A stretch of DNA of 15,072 nt from Chitinophagaceae bacterium (GCA_947459455.1 CANHEC010000008.1:1-15072), one strand, 5' to 3'; positions 7,933-14,788 are shown, numbered from the stretch's first letter. Numbers and translations: made by a program. The notes: a model not told the origin generated them from the sequence alone.

Positions 7933-8783
7933 TGAAAAGTACTTCAACAAAATATCAGCGGGGCTACCGGTACATCGGTGGCCCCGTTGTTTTTATGAGC
8001 CTACTGCTAACAGCTTGTAGTGGCGGTACCGACAAATTCAAACTGGAGCAGGCCTGGCTAAGCAAGAAATATGTGACTGCCAGTGGCCTTGATTTGGGCG
8101 ACGCCAGCCGCGTTATCAAGTTTTACCGCGATGGCAGTTATGCCTTTTTTGGCCCCGGCGGCTACAACTACGGCAAATGGACAGAGGACGCCAATACGCA
8201 AACCATACAACTAAAGCCTAAAAAAGGGAAGTTGGAGGCCATAGATGCTTATTGGCGCTACCAGGTACAATCGCCCAAAGAAATGAAGGTGAGGATTTAT
8301 CGGGAACCGCTGGCACCACCCGCAGCGCTGGAGGCTACGATGGTGCTAACAGCACCCGGTGGCAAGCCTGATCCCGATCCGTTTTCGCCGGATGTGAATG
8401 CCTGGCGTGAAAAGCCGCAGCAGGAAGAAGACCTGTCGGCTATCAGGGGACGGGTACTGAAGTACCTGCGCTTTCTGGAAGCCGTATGGAGCTACGCCGA
8501 AAAACAGCAGGTAGCTACCATGCCCACCGCCTGGTTTCCGCGGCCCATCCTGATGGAGTACAGCAATGGGGTACGCATGGCCTACTCTACCGAGCTGGAC
8601 GACTGGAACGAATGTTTTTATGACTCGGCCGCGGCAGTAAAAGGCTACCAATACCTGAGCGGCGCCCTACGAGAGATACAACTGCTGGAAACGCCCAACC
8701 GCTTTGAACGCAACCGCGACTGTATAGAACAAATGATTAAAATAATCGAAAGCCGCGACATGCTGCAGGAGAAACGAAAGTGA
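7932..8783 (+). CDS. Unknown lipoprotein between gap and pgk
   Basis: I do not recognise the family. The 283-aa product has a lipoprotein signal peptide ending LLLTAC at Cys29. The polar N-region of about 17 residues is long, and no in-frame alternative start gives a usable signal peptide (Met22 leaves only seven residues before the Cys). Residues about 35-125 look beta-rich (RVIKFYRDGSYAFFGPGGYN then YGKW), loosely like lipocalin-type lipoproteins of Bacteroidota. A Pro-rich hinge (about 125-155) leads to a mainly helical C-terminal half containing two Cys. Translation is probably coupled to gap through the one-base overlap. The pgk gene starts 69 nt downstream with no evident promoter of its own, so the three may form an operon. 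A terminator-like hairpin lies inside its signal-peptide codons. Confidence 0.82.
   Translation: MKSTSTKYQRGYRYIGGPVVFMSLLLTACSGGTDKFKLEQAWLSKKYVTASGLDLGDASRVIKFYRDGSYAFFGPGGYNYGKWTEDANTQTIQLKPKKGKLEAIDAYWRYQVQSPKEMKVRIYREPLAPPAALEATMVLTAPGGKPDPDPFSPDVNAWREKPQQEEDLSAIRGRVLKYLRFLEAVWSYAEKQQVATMPTAWFPRPILMEYSNGVRMAYSTELDDWNECFYDSAAAVKGYQYLSGALREIQLLETPNRFERNRDCIEQMIKIIESRDMLQEKRK
7959..7994 (+). terminator. Terminator-like hairpin inside the lipoprotein gene start
   Basis: An 11-bp stem (7959-7969 with 7976-7986; one G-T wobble) has the 6-nt loop GTACAT and is followed by TTGTTTTT. It matches an intrinsic terminator and stands 27 nt after the gap stop codon. It lies within codons 10-21 of the lipoprotein gene. 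It may end most gap transcripts unless coupled ribosomes run through it. Confidence 0.65.
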
Positions 8784-8852
8784 TTTCTCCATCGAACTTT
8801 CACCAACGATAACAGCTGGCCCCGAACCACGAAACAGACCAATCGAAATACC

Positions 8853-10052
8853 ATGAGTACCTTTTCACAACACAATTTTGCGGGGCAAAAAGCCCTGATC
8901 CGCGTTGATTTTAACGTACCGCTGGACAAGCAAACACAAGCCATTACCGACGACAACCGCATGCGGGCCGCCCTGCCCACCATCAAAAAAATACTGGCCG
9001 ATGGTGGCAGTGTGATTTTAATGAGCCACCTGGGCCGCCCCAAGGAGGGACCCGAAGCCAAGTACTCGCTGAAGCACCTGGTGAGCCACCTGCAGCAACT
9101 GCTGGGCGGCGATACCAAGGTGTTTTTTGCCGACGACTGCATAGGCGAACAGGCCTACCTGACCGCCAGCATGCTGAAGGGGGGCGAAGTACTGCTGCTG
9201 GAAAACCTGCGCTTTTACAAAGAAGAAGAGAAAGGCGACCGTGGCTTTGCTGAAAAGCTGAGCAAGCTGGGCGATGTATATGTGAACGACGCCTTTGGCA
9301 CGGCTCACCGGGCACATGCCAGCACTGCCATCATTGCCGACTATTTTGAGGCCGGTAAAAAAATGTTTGGCCTGCTGATGGAAGGCGAAGTGAGTGCTGC
9401 CGAAAAAGTATTGCACAAAAGCGATCGCCCCTTTACCGCCATCATTGGTGGTGCCAAAGTGAGCGACAAAATTCTGATTCTTGAAAACCTGCTCGAACGT
9501 GCAACCGACATCATTATTGGCGGTGGCATGGCCTACACTTTCATGAAGGCCATGGGCGGCCAGATAGGCAATAGTCTTTGCGAAGAAGACCGGCTGGAAA
9601 CGGCCCGCGACATCATTGCCAAGGCCGAAGCCAAAGGCGTGTGCATTCACCTGCCGGGCGATAGCCTGATAGCCGACAAGTTTGACGCGGCTGCCAATAC
9701 CTCCTCAGCTCCCAGCAACGCCATTCCGGATGGCTGGATGGGCCTGGATATTGGCCCCATCGCCTGCGATGAATTTGCCAAAGTAATCAAAGCCTCGAAG
9801 ACCATACTGTGGAATGGCCCGATGGGCGTGTTTGAAATGCAAAAGTTTCAGCATGGTACCAAAGTGATAGCAACAGCTGTGGCTGAAGCTACCGAGGCTG
9901 GCGCCTTTAGCCTGGTGGGCGGTGGCGATAGTGTAGCGGCTGTGAACCAGTTTGGCTTTGCTGAAAAAGTAAGCTACGTAAGCACCGGTGGCGGCGCTAT
10001 GCTGGAGTACTTTGAGGGCAAAGTGCTGCCCGGCATTGCGGCGATCAAATAA
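8853..10052 (+). CDS. pgk: Phosphoglycerate kinase
   Basis: This enzyme transfers phosphate from 1,3-bisphosphoglycerate to ADP, giving 3-phosphoglycerate and ATP, directly after the gap reaction. The length of 399 aa is normal. Motifs in order are RVDFNVP (17-23), SHLGRP (58-63), the hinge-side NDAFGTAHRAH (145-155), GGAKVSDK (199-206), NGPMGVFE (321-328), and the nucleotide-site GGGDS (356-360) and STGGGAMLE (377-385). No TAnnTTTG box is visible in the 69-nt spacer upstream. Either it is read through from gap and the lipoprotein gene, or it uses a promoter inside the lipoprotein gene. A strong terminator follows 15 nt after the stop. Confidence 0.98.
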   Translation: MSTFSQHNFAGQKALIRVDFNVPLDKQTQAITDDNRMRAALPTIKKILADGGSVILMSHLGRPKEGPEAKYSLKHLVSHLQQLLGGDTKVFFADDCIGEQAYLTASMLKGGEVLLLENLRFYKEEEKGDRGFAEKLSKLGDVYVNDAFGTAHRAHASTAIIADYFEAGKKMFGLLMEGEVSAAEKVLHKSDRPFTAIIGGAKVSDKILILENLLERATDIIIGGGMAYTFMKAMGGQIGNSLCEEDRLETARDIIAKAEAKGVCIHLPGDSLIADKFDAAANTSSAPSNAIPDGWMGLDIGPIACDEFAKVIKASKTILWNGPMGVFEMQKFQHGTKVIATAVAEATEAGAFSLVGGGDSVAAVNQFGFAEKVSYVSTGGGAMLEYFEGKVLPGIAAIK

Positions 10053-10067
10053 AATCGCTCTAAAAAG

Positions 10068-10111
10068 AAAAAAAGCATCTGCCAAGCCTGAAGGTTAGCA
10101 GATGCTTTTTT
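10068..10111. terminator. Two-way terminator between pgk and the minus-strand genes
   Basis: The stem GCATCTGC (10075-10082) pairs with GCAGATGC (10098-10105) and is extended by A7 on the left and T6 on the right. It can terminate pgk on the plus strand and any transcript coming from the DUF3467 side on the minus strand. Confidence 0.9.
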
Positions 10112-10120
10112 GTATACAGT

Positions 10121-10213
10121 TCAAAACGATGGATACATGGCTGAGTGCTGCGGCACTTGCTGATGCCATGGAAAACAGCTGGTGAAGTGATTGCGACGCA
10201 ACCAGGCTGCCAT
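10121..10213 (-). other. Possible small ORF or small RNA downstream of DUF3467
   Basis: The 149-nt spacer between the terminator and the DUF3467 gene contains a 30-codon minus-strand ORF from the ATG at 10213 (MAAWLRRNHF, ending SAMYPSF). On the minus strand a -7-like TATCTTTTG lies at 10245-10237 and the two-way terminator lies downstream. Together these would define a transcript of about 160 nt. Coding is doubtful because the peptide resembles no family I know, so a small RNA or plain 3' untranslated region is equally possible. Confidence 0.2.
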
Positions 10214-10260
10214 GAAAAACTGCTGCTGGTATCCAACAAAAGATACTGCGGCTACCACGA

Positions 10261-10569
10261 TCAGGCCTGCGCAGTGGGGCCGCCGAAATTCATGGGAATT
10301 TCCACCTGCTCGAGGTCTTGTATTTCGCCATGGGCTGCTTCGAAGCGGCCAATGTTTTCAGCCAGTGCTTTCATGAAGCGCTTGGCATGCTGCGGCGTCA
10401 TGATGAGGCGGCTTTTCACCTTGCTTTTGGGCGTGCCAGGCATCACGTTTACAAAGTCGATCACAAACTCGGCGTGGCTGTGCGTAATGATGGCCAGATT
10501 GGCATATTGGCCTTCGGCAATTTCCTCGGTGATTTCTATGTTGAGCTGATTGGGATTGTCGTTTTGCAT
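10261..10569 (-). CDS. DUF3467 family protein
   Basis: The small 102-aa cytoplasmic protein has the hallmarks of DUF3467: NQLNIEITEEIAEGQYANLA near the N-terminus, the SHAEFVIDFVNVMPGTPKSK core, then SRLIMTPQHAKRFMKALAENI and an acidic tail. The family is widespread in Bacteroidota and has no established function that I know of. There is no signal peptide or membrane helix. It has its own promoter, with a perfect TACGTTTG -7 box, and follows the HhH-barrel gene on the same strand with a 74-nt gap, so read-through from that gene is possible but not needed. Confidence 0.93.
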   Translation of the reverse strand: MQNDNPNQLNIEITEEIAEGQYANLAIITHSHAEFVIDFVNVMPGTPKSKVKSRLIMTPQHAKRFMKALAENIGRFEAAHGEIQDLEQVEIPMNFGGPTAQA

Positions 10570-10595
10570 AGTAGCAGAATGATTTAGATGGGCAG

Positions 10596-10603
10596 CAAAC
10601 GTA
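10596..10603 (-). promoter_or_regulatory. -7 box of the DUF3467 gene
   Basis: TACGTTTG on the minus strand is an exact TAnnTTTG match, about 26 nt before the ATG. No TTTG is present at the expected 19-nt spacing upstream; the nearest TTG is too close. The -7 element is therefore convincing and the -33 element is not. Confidence 0.55.
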
Positions 10604-10643
10604 CCGAAATATCAACCAATTCACTGCTCTCCCGCTCCCCGCA

Positions 10644-12698
10644 TCAAAACCTGAACAGGAACTGCAGGCGGTAGTCGGTGCGGCCGGGGCCGTTGATTTC
10701 ATCGTTGCCTGACCCGACGGTGGATTGGTTGGTATAAAAAGTGCGGGCTATGCGGAACCAGGCGGTCAGCTTTTTGCTGAAATCGTAGTTGGCATTGAAA
10801 TAGGTGCGATAGCCATGATCGGCAAACGGCGGAATGGAGAAGCTGTACAGCACATCATTTTCGTAAGCGTACAGGCGGCTGTTATAACCATCGGTTTCAA
10901 AGTATTGCAGGCGGGCATTCAGCGACAGCGGCTTCATCATGGGCTTGTAAAAAAAGTCGGCATACAGCAAAAAGCCCTCTTCGGCCTGCTGACCGCCACG
11001 GTCGTACCACACCATTTCGGTGCGGGCCCTTACCGTCACGCTCCTACTGAGCTTGTAGCTTACCTGGGTACGCCAGTTTACGCGGGGCACATCCTCTGTT
11101 AGTTGGTAGGCCAAATCGGTATTGCTGTAGTTGATGGCCTTGGTTTCGTGGCGCAGGCGGGTGTACACTTCCACCACTTTGTTGGGCTTCCAGGTCAGTT
11201 GGGTCACAAAATCTTTGCCGCTGCTGGGCCGGTCTACCCGAAAGCGGAGCCACGGAAAGCGGTAGAAGTCGGCATATGCATCGAGGCGGATGGCCCGCAC
11301 CGGCCGCACCGAAATGCCCATGTAGACGCCCCGCTCATTGATGGGCTGGGTACTTTCGGTAAAGGCGTTGCCATTGATGCTGTGATAGTCGCGGTCGATG
11401 CTGCGCACCAGTAGCGACAAGTCGACCCGCGGATCGAGGCTGGCCATGAGGCCGCTGAGAAAAGCCTTGCCGCCGCCGGGATTGAAAGCCAGTTCGCCAA
11501 ACACGTGCAGGTTGCGGTAGGTGTAGGCATACTCGCCGCTGATGCCGGTGAGCTGGCGCCCCCGAAACTGAAAATTGTTGTACGGCGCATCATCTCGCTG
11601 CAGCGGCTTGCTCAGCTGGTAATGAATGCCATTGGCTGCCAATAGCAGCCCCCCCTTGCTGCGGTAGGCCAGGCGGCCACCCACCGCATTTTGGGTAATG
11701 TTGTACCGATCATCTACCTCGGCATTGGTGCGGTGAAAACCGCTGGTAGACAGGCTGCTCACAAAGTCTTCGAAGTTGAGGCTATCGACTACGGCATTGG
11801 CTGATACGCGGCGGCTGGAGCCAAATACCGATAGCTGCAAGCGCTGCCCGCCTACGGTGATGGCAGCACCCCGCATAAAGTTGATTTCGCCGGGGCTGTT
11901 GTAGGGCCTGAACGTTTCGGTCTGGCGCTTGATGTTCATCACATCCACGCTTTTGCGAAAAGCCAGCGACTGGTAAGTAAGCAACCCCTGCCCCAGATTG
12001 ACCGTAAAATCGCCCAGGGCCAGGGCTTTGACCTTACCCAGATTGCGGGCAAAAAGGTGCAGGCTGTAAAAATCGAATCCATTGCGCTGGGCGCCTTTGA
12101 AAAACTGCTCGCCGGGATCTTTTTCGCCCAGCACCCCAAACTGCAGCAGGTTTTTGTACACGTATTTGTAGCGAAACAGCAGGCGCTGCGGGCCGCCCAG
12201 GTAGTTGGGGCCGGTGGTATCGTTTTTGGGCAGGTAGCCGCGTTGCTTTTCCAGCACCTGGCTCACCCGCATCAGCAGCGAGTGGTCGCCGCCACTGAAG
12301 CGGCTGAAAAAATCATCGACCGCACCTACTGCCGGCCCTACCTGCACATAGGGCCGCAGCCGGTTGATGGTTTCCACATCCCAGGCAGGCACCGCCTGTA
12401 GTTCGAAAATGCTGAGCAGGTTGCCAGCCAGGCGGCGGTATTTCAGAAAGTTTTGAATCTGTAGATCGGTGAGGAAGCGGAACGGCTGCAGGTCGGACTC
12501 GGTAGCCGTGTTGAGGTTGAGCGGCCGGCGGCCAAACTGCTGCAGCTGCTGCAGGTAGCTGTCGTCTTCGGTTTCAGCTTCATCAGCCTCGGCCTGATTT
12601 TCCAGCTGCTGCTCCACCACGGGGTTTACCGGTTCTACCTGGGCCTGTGCCACAGTGCACAGCCAGCAAAGCACCCCCAAAATGAATGCATACCTCAT
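10644..12698 (-). CDS. Helix-hairpin-helix outer-membrane beta-barrel protein
   Basis: The 684-aa protein starts with a signal peptide (MRYAFILGVLCWLCTVAQAQ). An acidic Gln/Glu-rich stretch (about 29-55) follows. Residues about 59-120 form a ComEA-like helix-hairpin-helix region: PLNLNTATESDLQPF with a second hairpin around SIFELQAVPAWDVETINRL. The remaining roughly 560 residues alternate short amphipathic strands rich in Tyr, Arg and Phe and end FLFRF, as expected for an outer-membrane barrel with a terminal Phe. HhH domains usually bind DNA without sequence specificity, so a DNA-handling role on the periplasmic side is possible but is inference. The start codon overlaps the stop of the upstream barrel gene by four bases (ATGA), implying translational coupling. 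No clear terminator is seen after it. Architecture is confident; function is unknown. Confidence 0.85.
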   Translation of the reverse strand: MRYAFILGVLCWLCTVAQAQVEPVNPVVEQQLENQAEADEAETEDDSYLQQLQQFGRRPLNLNTATESDLQPFRFLTDLQIQNFLKYRRLAGNLLSIFELQAVPAWDVETINRLRPYVQVGPAVGAVDDFFSRFSGGDHSLLMRVSQVLEKQRGYLPKNDTTGPNYLGGPQRLLFRYKYVYKNLLQFGVLGEKDPGEQFFKGAQRNGFDFYSLHLFARNLGKVKALALGDFTVNLGQGLLTYQSLAFRKSVDVMNIKRQTETFRPYNSPGEINFMRGAAITVGGQRLQLSVFGSSRRVSANAVVDSLNFEDFVSSLSTSGFHRTNAEVDDRYNITQNAVGGRLAYRSKGGLLLAANGIHYQLSKPLQRDDAPYNNFQFRGRQLTGISGEYAYTYRNLHVFGELAFNPGGGKAFLSGLMASLDPRVDLSLLVRSIDRDYHSINGNAFTESTQPINERGVYMGISVRPVRAIRLDAYADFYRFPWLRFRVDRPSSGKDFVTQLTWKPNKVVEVYTRLRHETKAINYSNTDLAYQLTEDVPRVNWRTQVSYKLSRSVTVRARTEMVWYDRGGQQAEEGFLLYADFFYKPMMKPLSLNARLQYFETDGYNSRLYAYENDVLYSFSIPPFADHGYRTYFNANYDFSKKLTAWFRIARTFYTNQSTVGSGNDEINGPGRTDYRLQFLFRF

Positions 12699-13540
12699 GG
12701 CTGTGGCGCTTGCGTATCGGGTTTCGATTTTCCAAAACGTGCCAGCAGCAGCACCCCGGGGCTCCAGCCCAGCTGCTGGTGGTAGCTGGTAGCTATATCA
12801 ATGCGAAAGGCCGGCAGGTTGAAGCCAAGCGCTGCAAACAAGTTGGACGTTTGGGTGGCCACACCGGCCCGCACAAAAAACTGGGGCAAAAACCGGTAGT
12901 GGATGGCCGCCTGCACATCGATGGGCAGGTTTTCTTCTTTGATGATTTCGGTACCCAAAAACAGCTGATCGCTTACATCCATGCCCAGACCAAAACCGTA
13001 GCGCATGGGCAGGCGCTCCTCCTGCGTGCCACCCCACGAGGCCCTGATGGGATTGTACACGCTGGCGCCGGCATGTACCCGGCTGCCCAGGTGCAGCAGT
13101 ATACCCGCCGAACCGGTAATGGCATTGGCACTGCCGTAAATGCTGGCCTGGCTGAGCTGCTGGTAGTGAAAGCTGGCACCCACATCGATGATTTTGCCAA
13201 CCCGGCGACCATACGACAGGCTGAGGGCCGATTGATTGCTTTGCGAAAAACCGAAGTAGCCGGCGTGCAGACCAAACGTGCCGCTATTGGTACGCAGGGC
13301 TACAGCGCCCTGAAACAGGTTGAGATCTTGCAGCATGAAACGACGCTCGGCGTAAGCGCCGGCCTGGCTCTGCTGCAGCCCCGCCAGCGAGGCCGGATTG
13401 ACCCGGGCAGCAAAGGCATCGCCCTGCTGATCGGAGTAGGCAAATACACCGAGGTAGCGGGCCGAAACGGGTTGGGTAATGGCCTGCGCTGATGCCTGTA
13501 CAGCCAGCGTCAGGCTACAAAGGAGCAGTAAGGTTCTCAC
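12695..13540 (-). CDS. Outer-membrane barrel protein resembling the PorV/PorQ type
   Basis: From a GTG start at 13540 the 281-aa protein begins MRTLLLLCSLTLAVQASAQA, a good signal peptide. A reading from TTG at 13576 adds 12 residues ahead of it, and no ATG start exists. The mature protein is beta-rich. It carries an early RVNPASLAG motif like the NPA motif of PorV/PorQ/UPF0164-type barrels, and many alternating Gly/aromatic strands (FGLHAGYFGF, LSYGRRVGKI, IHYRFLPQFFVRAGV). I cannot assign it to a specific type IX secretion component. The tail KPDTQAPQP is Pro-rich and not a typical barrel end, so the barrel may finish about ten residues earlier (LLLARFG). A one-mismatch -7 box, TGCTTTTG (13575-13568), lies about 28 nt before the GTG and supports that start. 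It is translationally coupled to the HhH-barrel gene. Confidence 0.75.
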   Translation of the reverse strand: MRTLLLLCSLTLAVQASAQAITQPVSARYLGVFAYSDQQGDAFAARVNPASLAGLQQSQAGAYAERRFMLQDLNLFQGAVALRTNSGTFGLHAGYFGFSQSNQSALSLSYGRRVGKIIDVGASFHYQQLSQASIYGSANAITGSAGILLHLGSRVHAGASVYNPIRASWGGTQEERLPMRYGFGLGMDVSDQLFLGTEIIKEENLPIDVQAAIHYRFLPQFFVRAGVATQTSNLFAALGFNLPAFRIDIATSYHQQLGWSPGVLLLARFGKSKPDTQAPQP

Positions 13541-13673
13541 CAGCAGTGGTTTGGCGTGAAAATAGGGCAAAAGCAAAGGCGACGAGGATTAAGATTTTGA
13601 TTCAGATTCGAGATGCAAGATTCGAGATTTGAGATTTGATACCTCGAAAAGCATTCATCGGTAACGACCCCAC

Positions 13674-13733
13674 CCTTAGCCTTAACCTTAACCTTAACCT
13701 TAACCTTGACCTTAGCCTTAGCCTTAGCCTTAG
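13674..13733 (+). repeat. Ten hexamer tandem repeats (CCTTAA/CCTTAG)
   Basis: Order of units: CCTTAG once, CCTTAA four times, CCTTGA once, CCTTAG four times. It then degrades into 7-mers (CCTTCAG, CCCTCAG, CCTTCCG) up to 13760. The separate runs of A-type and G-type units suggest local expansion of single units by slippage. The top strand is almost free of G within each unit, giving strong strand asymmetry. Confidence 0.92.
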
Positions 13734-13825
13734 CCTTCAGCCCTCAGCCTTCCGCCTTCCAAATTCATCATTCCGAAATCATCATTCCAAAATCATCATT
13801 CCTCATTCCTCCTTCCGCCATGCCT

Positions 13826-13833
13826 TACTTTTG
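13826..13833 (+). promoter_or_regulatory. -7 box of folD, almost abutting the start codon
   Basis: TACTTTTG is an exact TAnnTTTG match ending only four bases before the ATG at 13838. The expected transcription start falls at or within a few bases of the ATG, implying a leaderless or near-leaderless mRNA. No TTTG is present 19 nt upstream, where the repeat tract lies. Confidence 0.55.
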
Positions 13834-13837
13834 CGCC

Positions 13838-14713
13838 ATGCAATTGATGGATGGAAAACTGGCCTCGGCGGCCATCAAACAGAAAGTAGCACAACTGGTA
13901 CAAACAAGAGCAGCCAAAGGCCTGAAAGCGCCGCACCTGGCAGCCATATTGGTAGGCACCGACGGTGCCAGCGAAACCTATGTGGCCAGCAAGGTGAAAA
14001 CCTGCGAAGAACTAGGCTTTCAATCGACCCTGCTGCGGCTGGACGCCAGCACCGACGAGGCCACCCTGCTGCAGCACATACAGCAGCTGAACGACAACCC
14101 CGACGTAGATGGTATACTGGTGCAACTACCGCTGCCCAAGCATATCTCTGAAGCCAAAGTGATTGAAACCATTCACCCCAGCAAAGACGTAGACGGTTTT
14201 CACCCGGTAAGCGTGGGCCGGCTGGTGCAGGGGCTGGAAAGCTTTATTCCTGCTACACCCTACGGCATCATGCTCATGCTGGAGCATTTTCAGATACCCA
14301 CTACCGGCAAGCATGCTGTGGTGATAGGCCGCAGCAACATCGTTGGCCGCCCCATGAGCATTTTGCTGAGCAGCCAATTGCCCTATGGCAACTGTACGGT
14401 GACTGTGTGCCACAGCAAAACCGCCAACCTGAAAGAACTGACCCTGCAGGCCGACATCATTGTAGCCGCTCTGGGTCGCCCCGGGTTTCTCACCGGCGAT
14501 ATGGTCAAGGAAGGCGCCGTAGTGATAGACGTGGGCATTACCCGCGTACCCGATGCCAGCAAAAAGAAAGGCTTTGCTATCAAGGGCGATGTAGACTTTG
14601 AGAGCGTGGCCCCCAAAAGCAGCTGGATCACGCCGGTGCCGGGCGGCGTAGGCCTCATGACCATTGGCGCCCTTATGATGAACACACTGGCAGCAGCCGA
14701 GCGGCGCAGCTAA
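13838..14713 (+). CDS. folD: Methylenetetrahydrofolate dehydrogenase/cyclohydrolase
   Basis: This bifunctional enzyme oxidises 5,10-methylene-THF to methenyl-THF and hydrolyses it to 10-formyl-THF in one-carbon metabolism. From the ATG at 13838 it is 291 aa, the normal length, beginning MQLMDGKLAS. A longer in-frame reading to 13706 would encode the hexamer repeats and is rejected. Key motifs are Tyr48 and Lys52 in ETYVASKVK, Gln96 in GILVQLPLP, Asp119 in KDVDGFHP, PATPYGI (138-144), the Rossmann loop VIGRSNIVGRP (162-172) and the C-terminal TPVPGGVGLMT. A second start at 13820 (adding MPYFCA) is possible but lies inside the promoter. satD follows on the same strand after 66 nt. Confidence 0.96.
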   Translation: MQLMDGKLASAAIKQKVAQLVQTRAAKGLKAPHLAAILVGTDGASETYVASKVKTCEELGFQSTLLRLDASTDEATLLQHIQQLNDNPDVDGILVQLPLPKHISEAKVIETIHPSKDVDGFHPVSVGRLVQGLESFIPATPYGIMLMLEHFQIPTTGKHAVVIGRSNIVGRPMSILLSSQLPYGNCTVTVCHSKTANLKELTLQADIIVAALGRPGFLTGDMVKEGAVVIDVGITRVPDASKKKGFAIKGDVDFESVAPKSSWITPVPGGVGLMTIGALMMNTLAAAERRS

Positions 14714-14788
14714 TTGCAAATTTCATGCAATGAATAATTTTATTGCATCTTTTATGCAATAAAGACTAAATTGCACGAAATGAGCAAT
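14713..14788 (+). promoter_or_regulatory. Three tandem 19-bp palindromes before and over the satD start
   Basis: The pattern ATTGCA, 7 nt, TGCAAT occurs at 14713-14731 (perfect arms), 14742-14760 (perfect arms) and 14770-14788 (right arm AGCAAT, one mismatch). The starts are 29 and 28 bp apart. The third copy spans the satD ATG at 14780. A 7/8 -7 box, TAATTTTA, lies at 14735-14742 between copies 1 and 2, so bound protein could block the promoter and the start. Copy 2 could also form a 10-bp RNA hairpin (14739-14763). The sites are likely operators for a dimeric regulator; its identity is not shown by the sequence. Confidence 0.7.

Larger units (their letters stand above)
13541..13837. repeat. 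Repeat-rich spacer between divergent transcription units
   Basis: This 297-nt gene-free stretch holds three kinds of short repeat. First, a G/A/T-rich block (about 13586-13640) has quasi-periodic GATT and GAGAT units, including TTCGAG/CTCGAA inverted copies at 13621-13626 and 13643-13648. Second, a C/T/A-rich block from 13674 has hexamers of the CCTTAA and CCTTAG type. Third, three copies of a 13-15 nt unit built on ATCATTCC lie at about 13761-13802. Both divergent starts lie at its edges, with the minus-strand barrel -7 box at 13568-13575 and the folD -7 box at 13826-13833. No coding ORF is credible inside it. Confidence 0.8.

Noticed and set aside
9018..9650. Minus-strand ORF of 210 codons over pgk
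   Set aside because: It is an antisense shadow of pgk, whose motifs are complete in the plus frame.
10145..10549. Plus-strand ORF of 134 codons opposite the DUF3467 gene
   Set aside because: It is antisense to DUF3467, which matches its family over its full length. The plus frame has Cys-rich, family-free content.
13541..13576. TTG start at 13576 for the PorV/PorQ-like barrel
   Set aside because: It adds 12 residues before a good signal peptide that begins at GTG 13540, and the TTG falls next to a candidate -7 box, so it is probably not transcribed.
13674..13802. CRISPR array or telomere-like element
   Set aside because: Units are 6-15 nt with no unique spacers of constant length and no cas genes. 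Telomere-like hexamers have no known meaning in the middle of a bacterial chromosome, so slippage is a simpler explanation.
13706..13837. N-terminal extension of FolD by 44 residues
   Set aside because: The extension encodes the hexamer and ATCATTCC repeats and includes the -7 box. The known FolD N-terminus begins at 13838.
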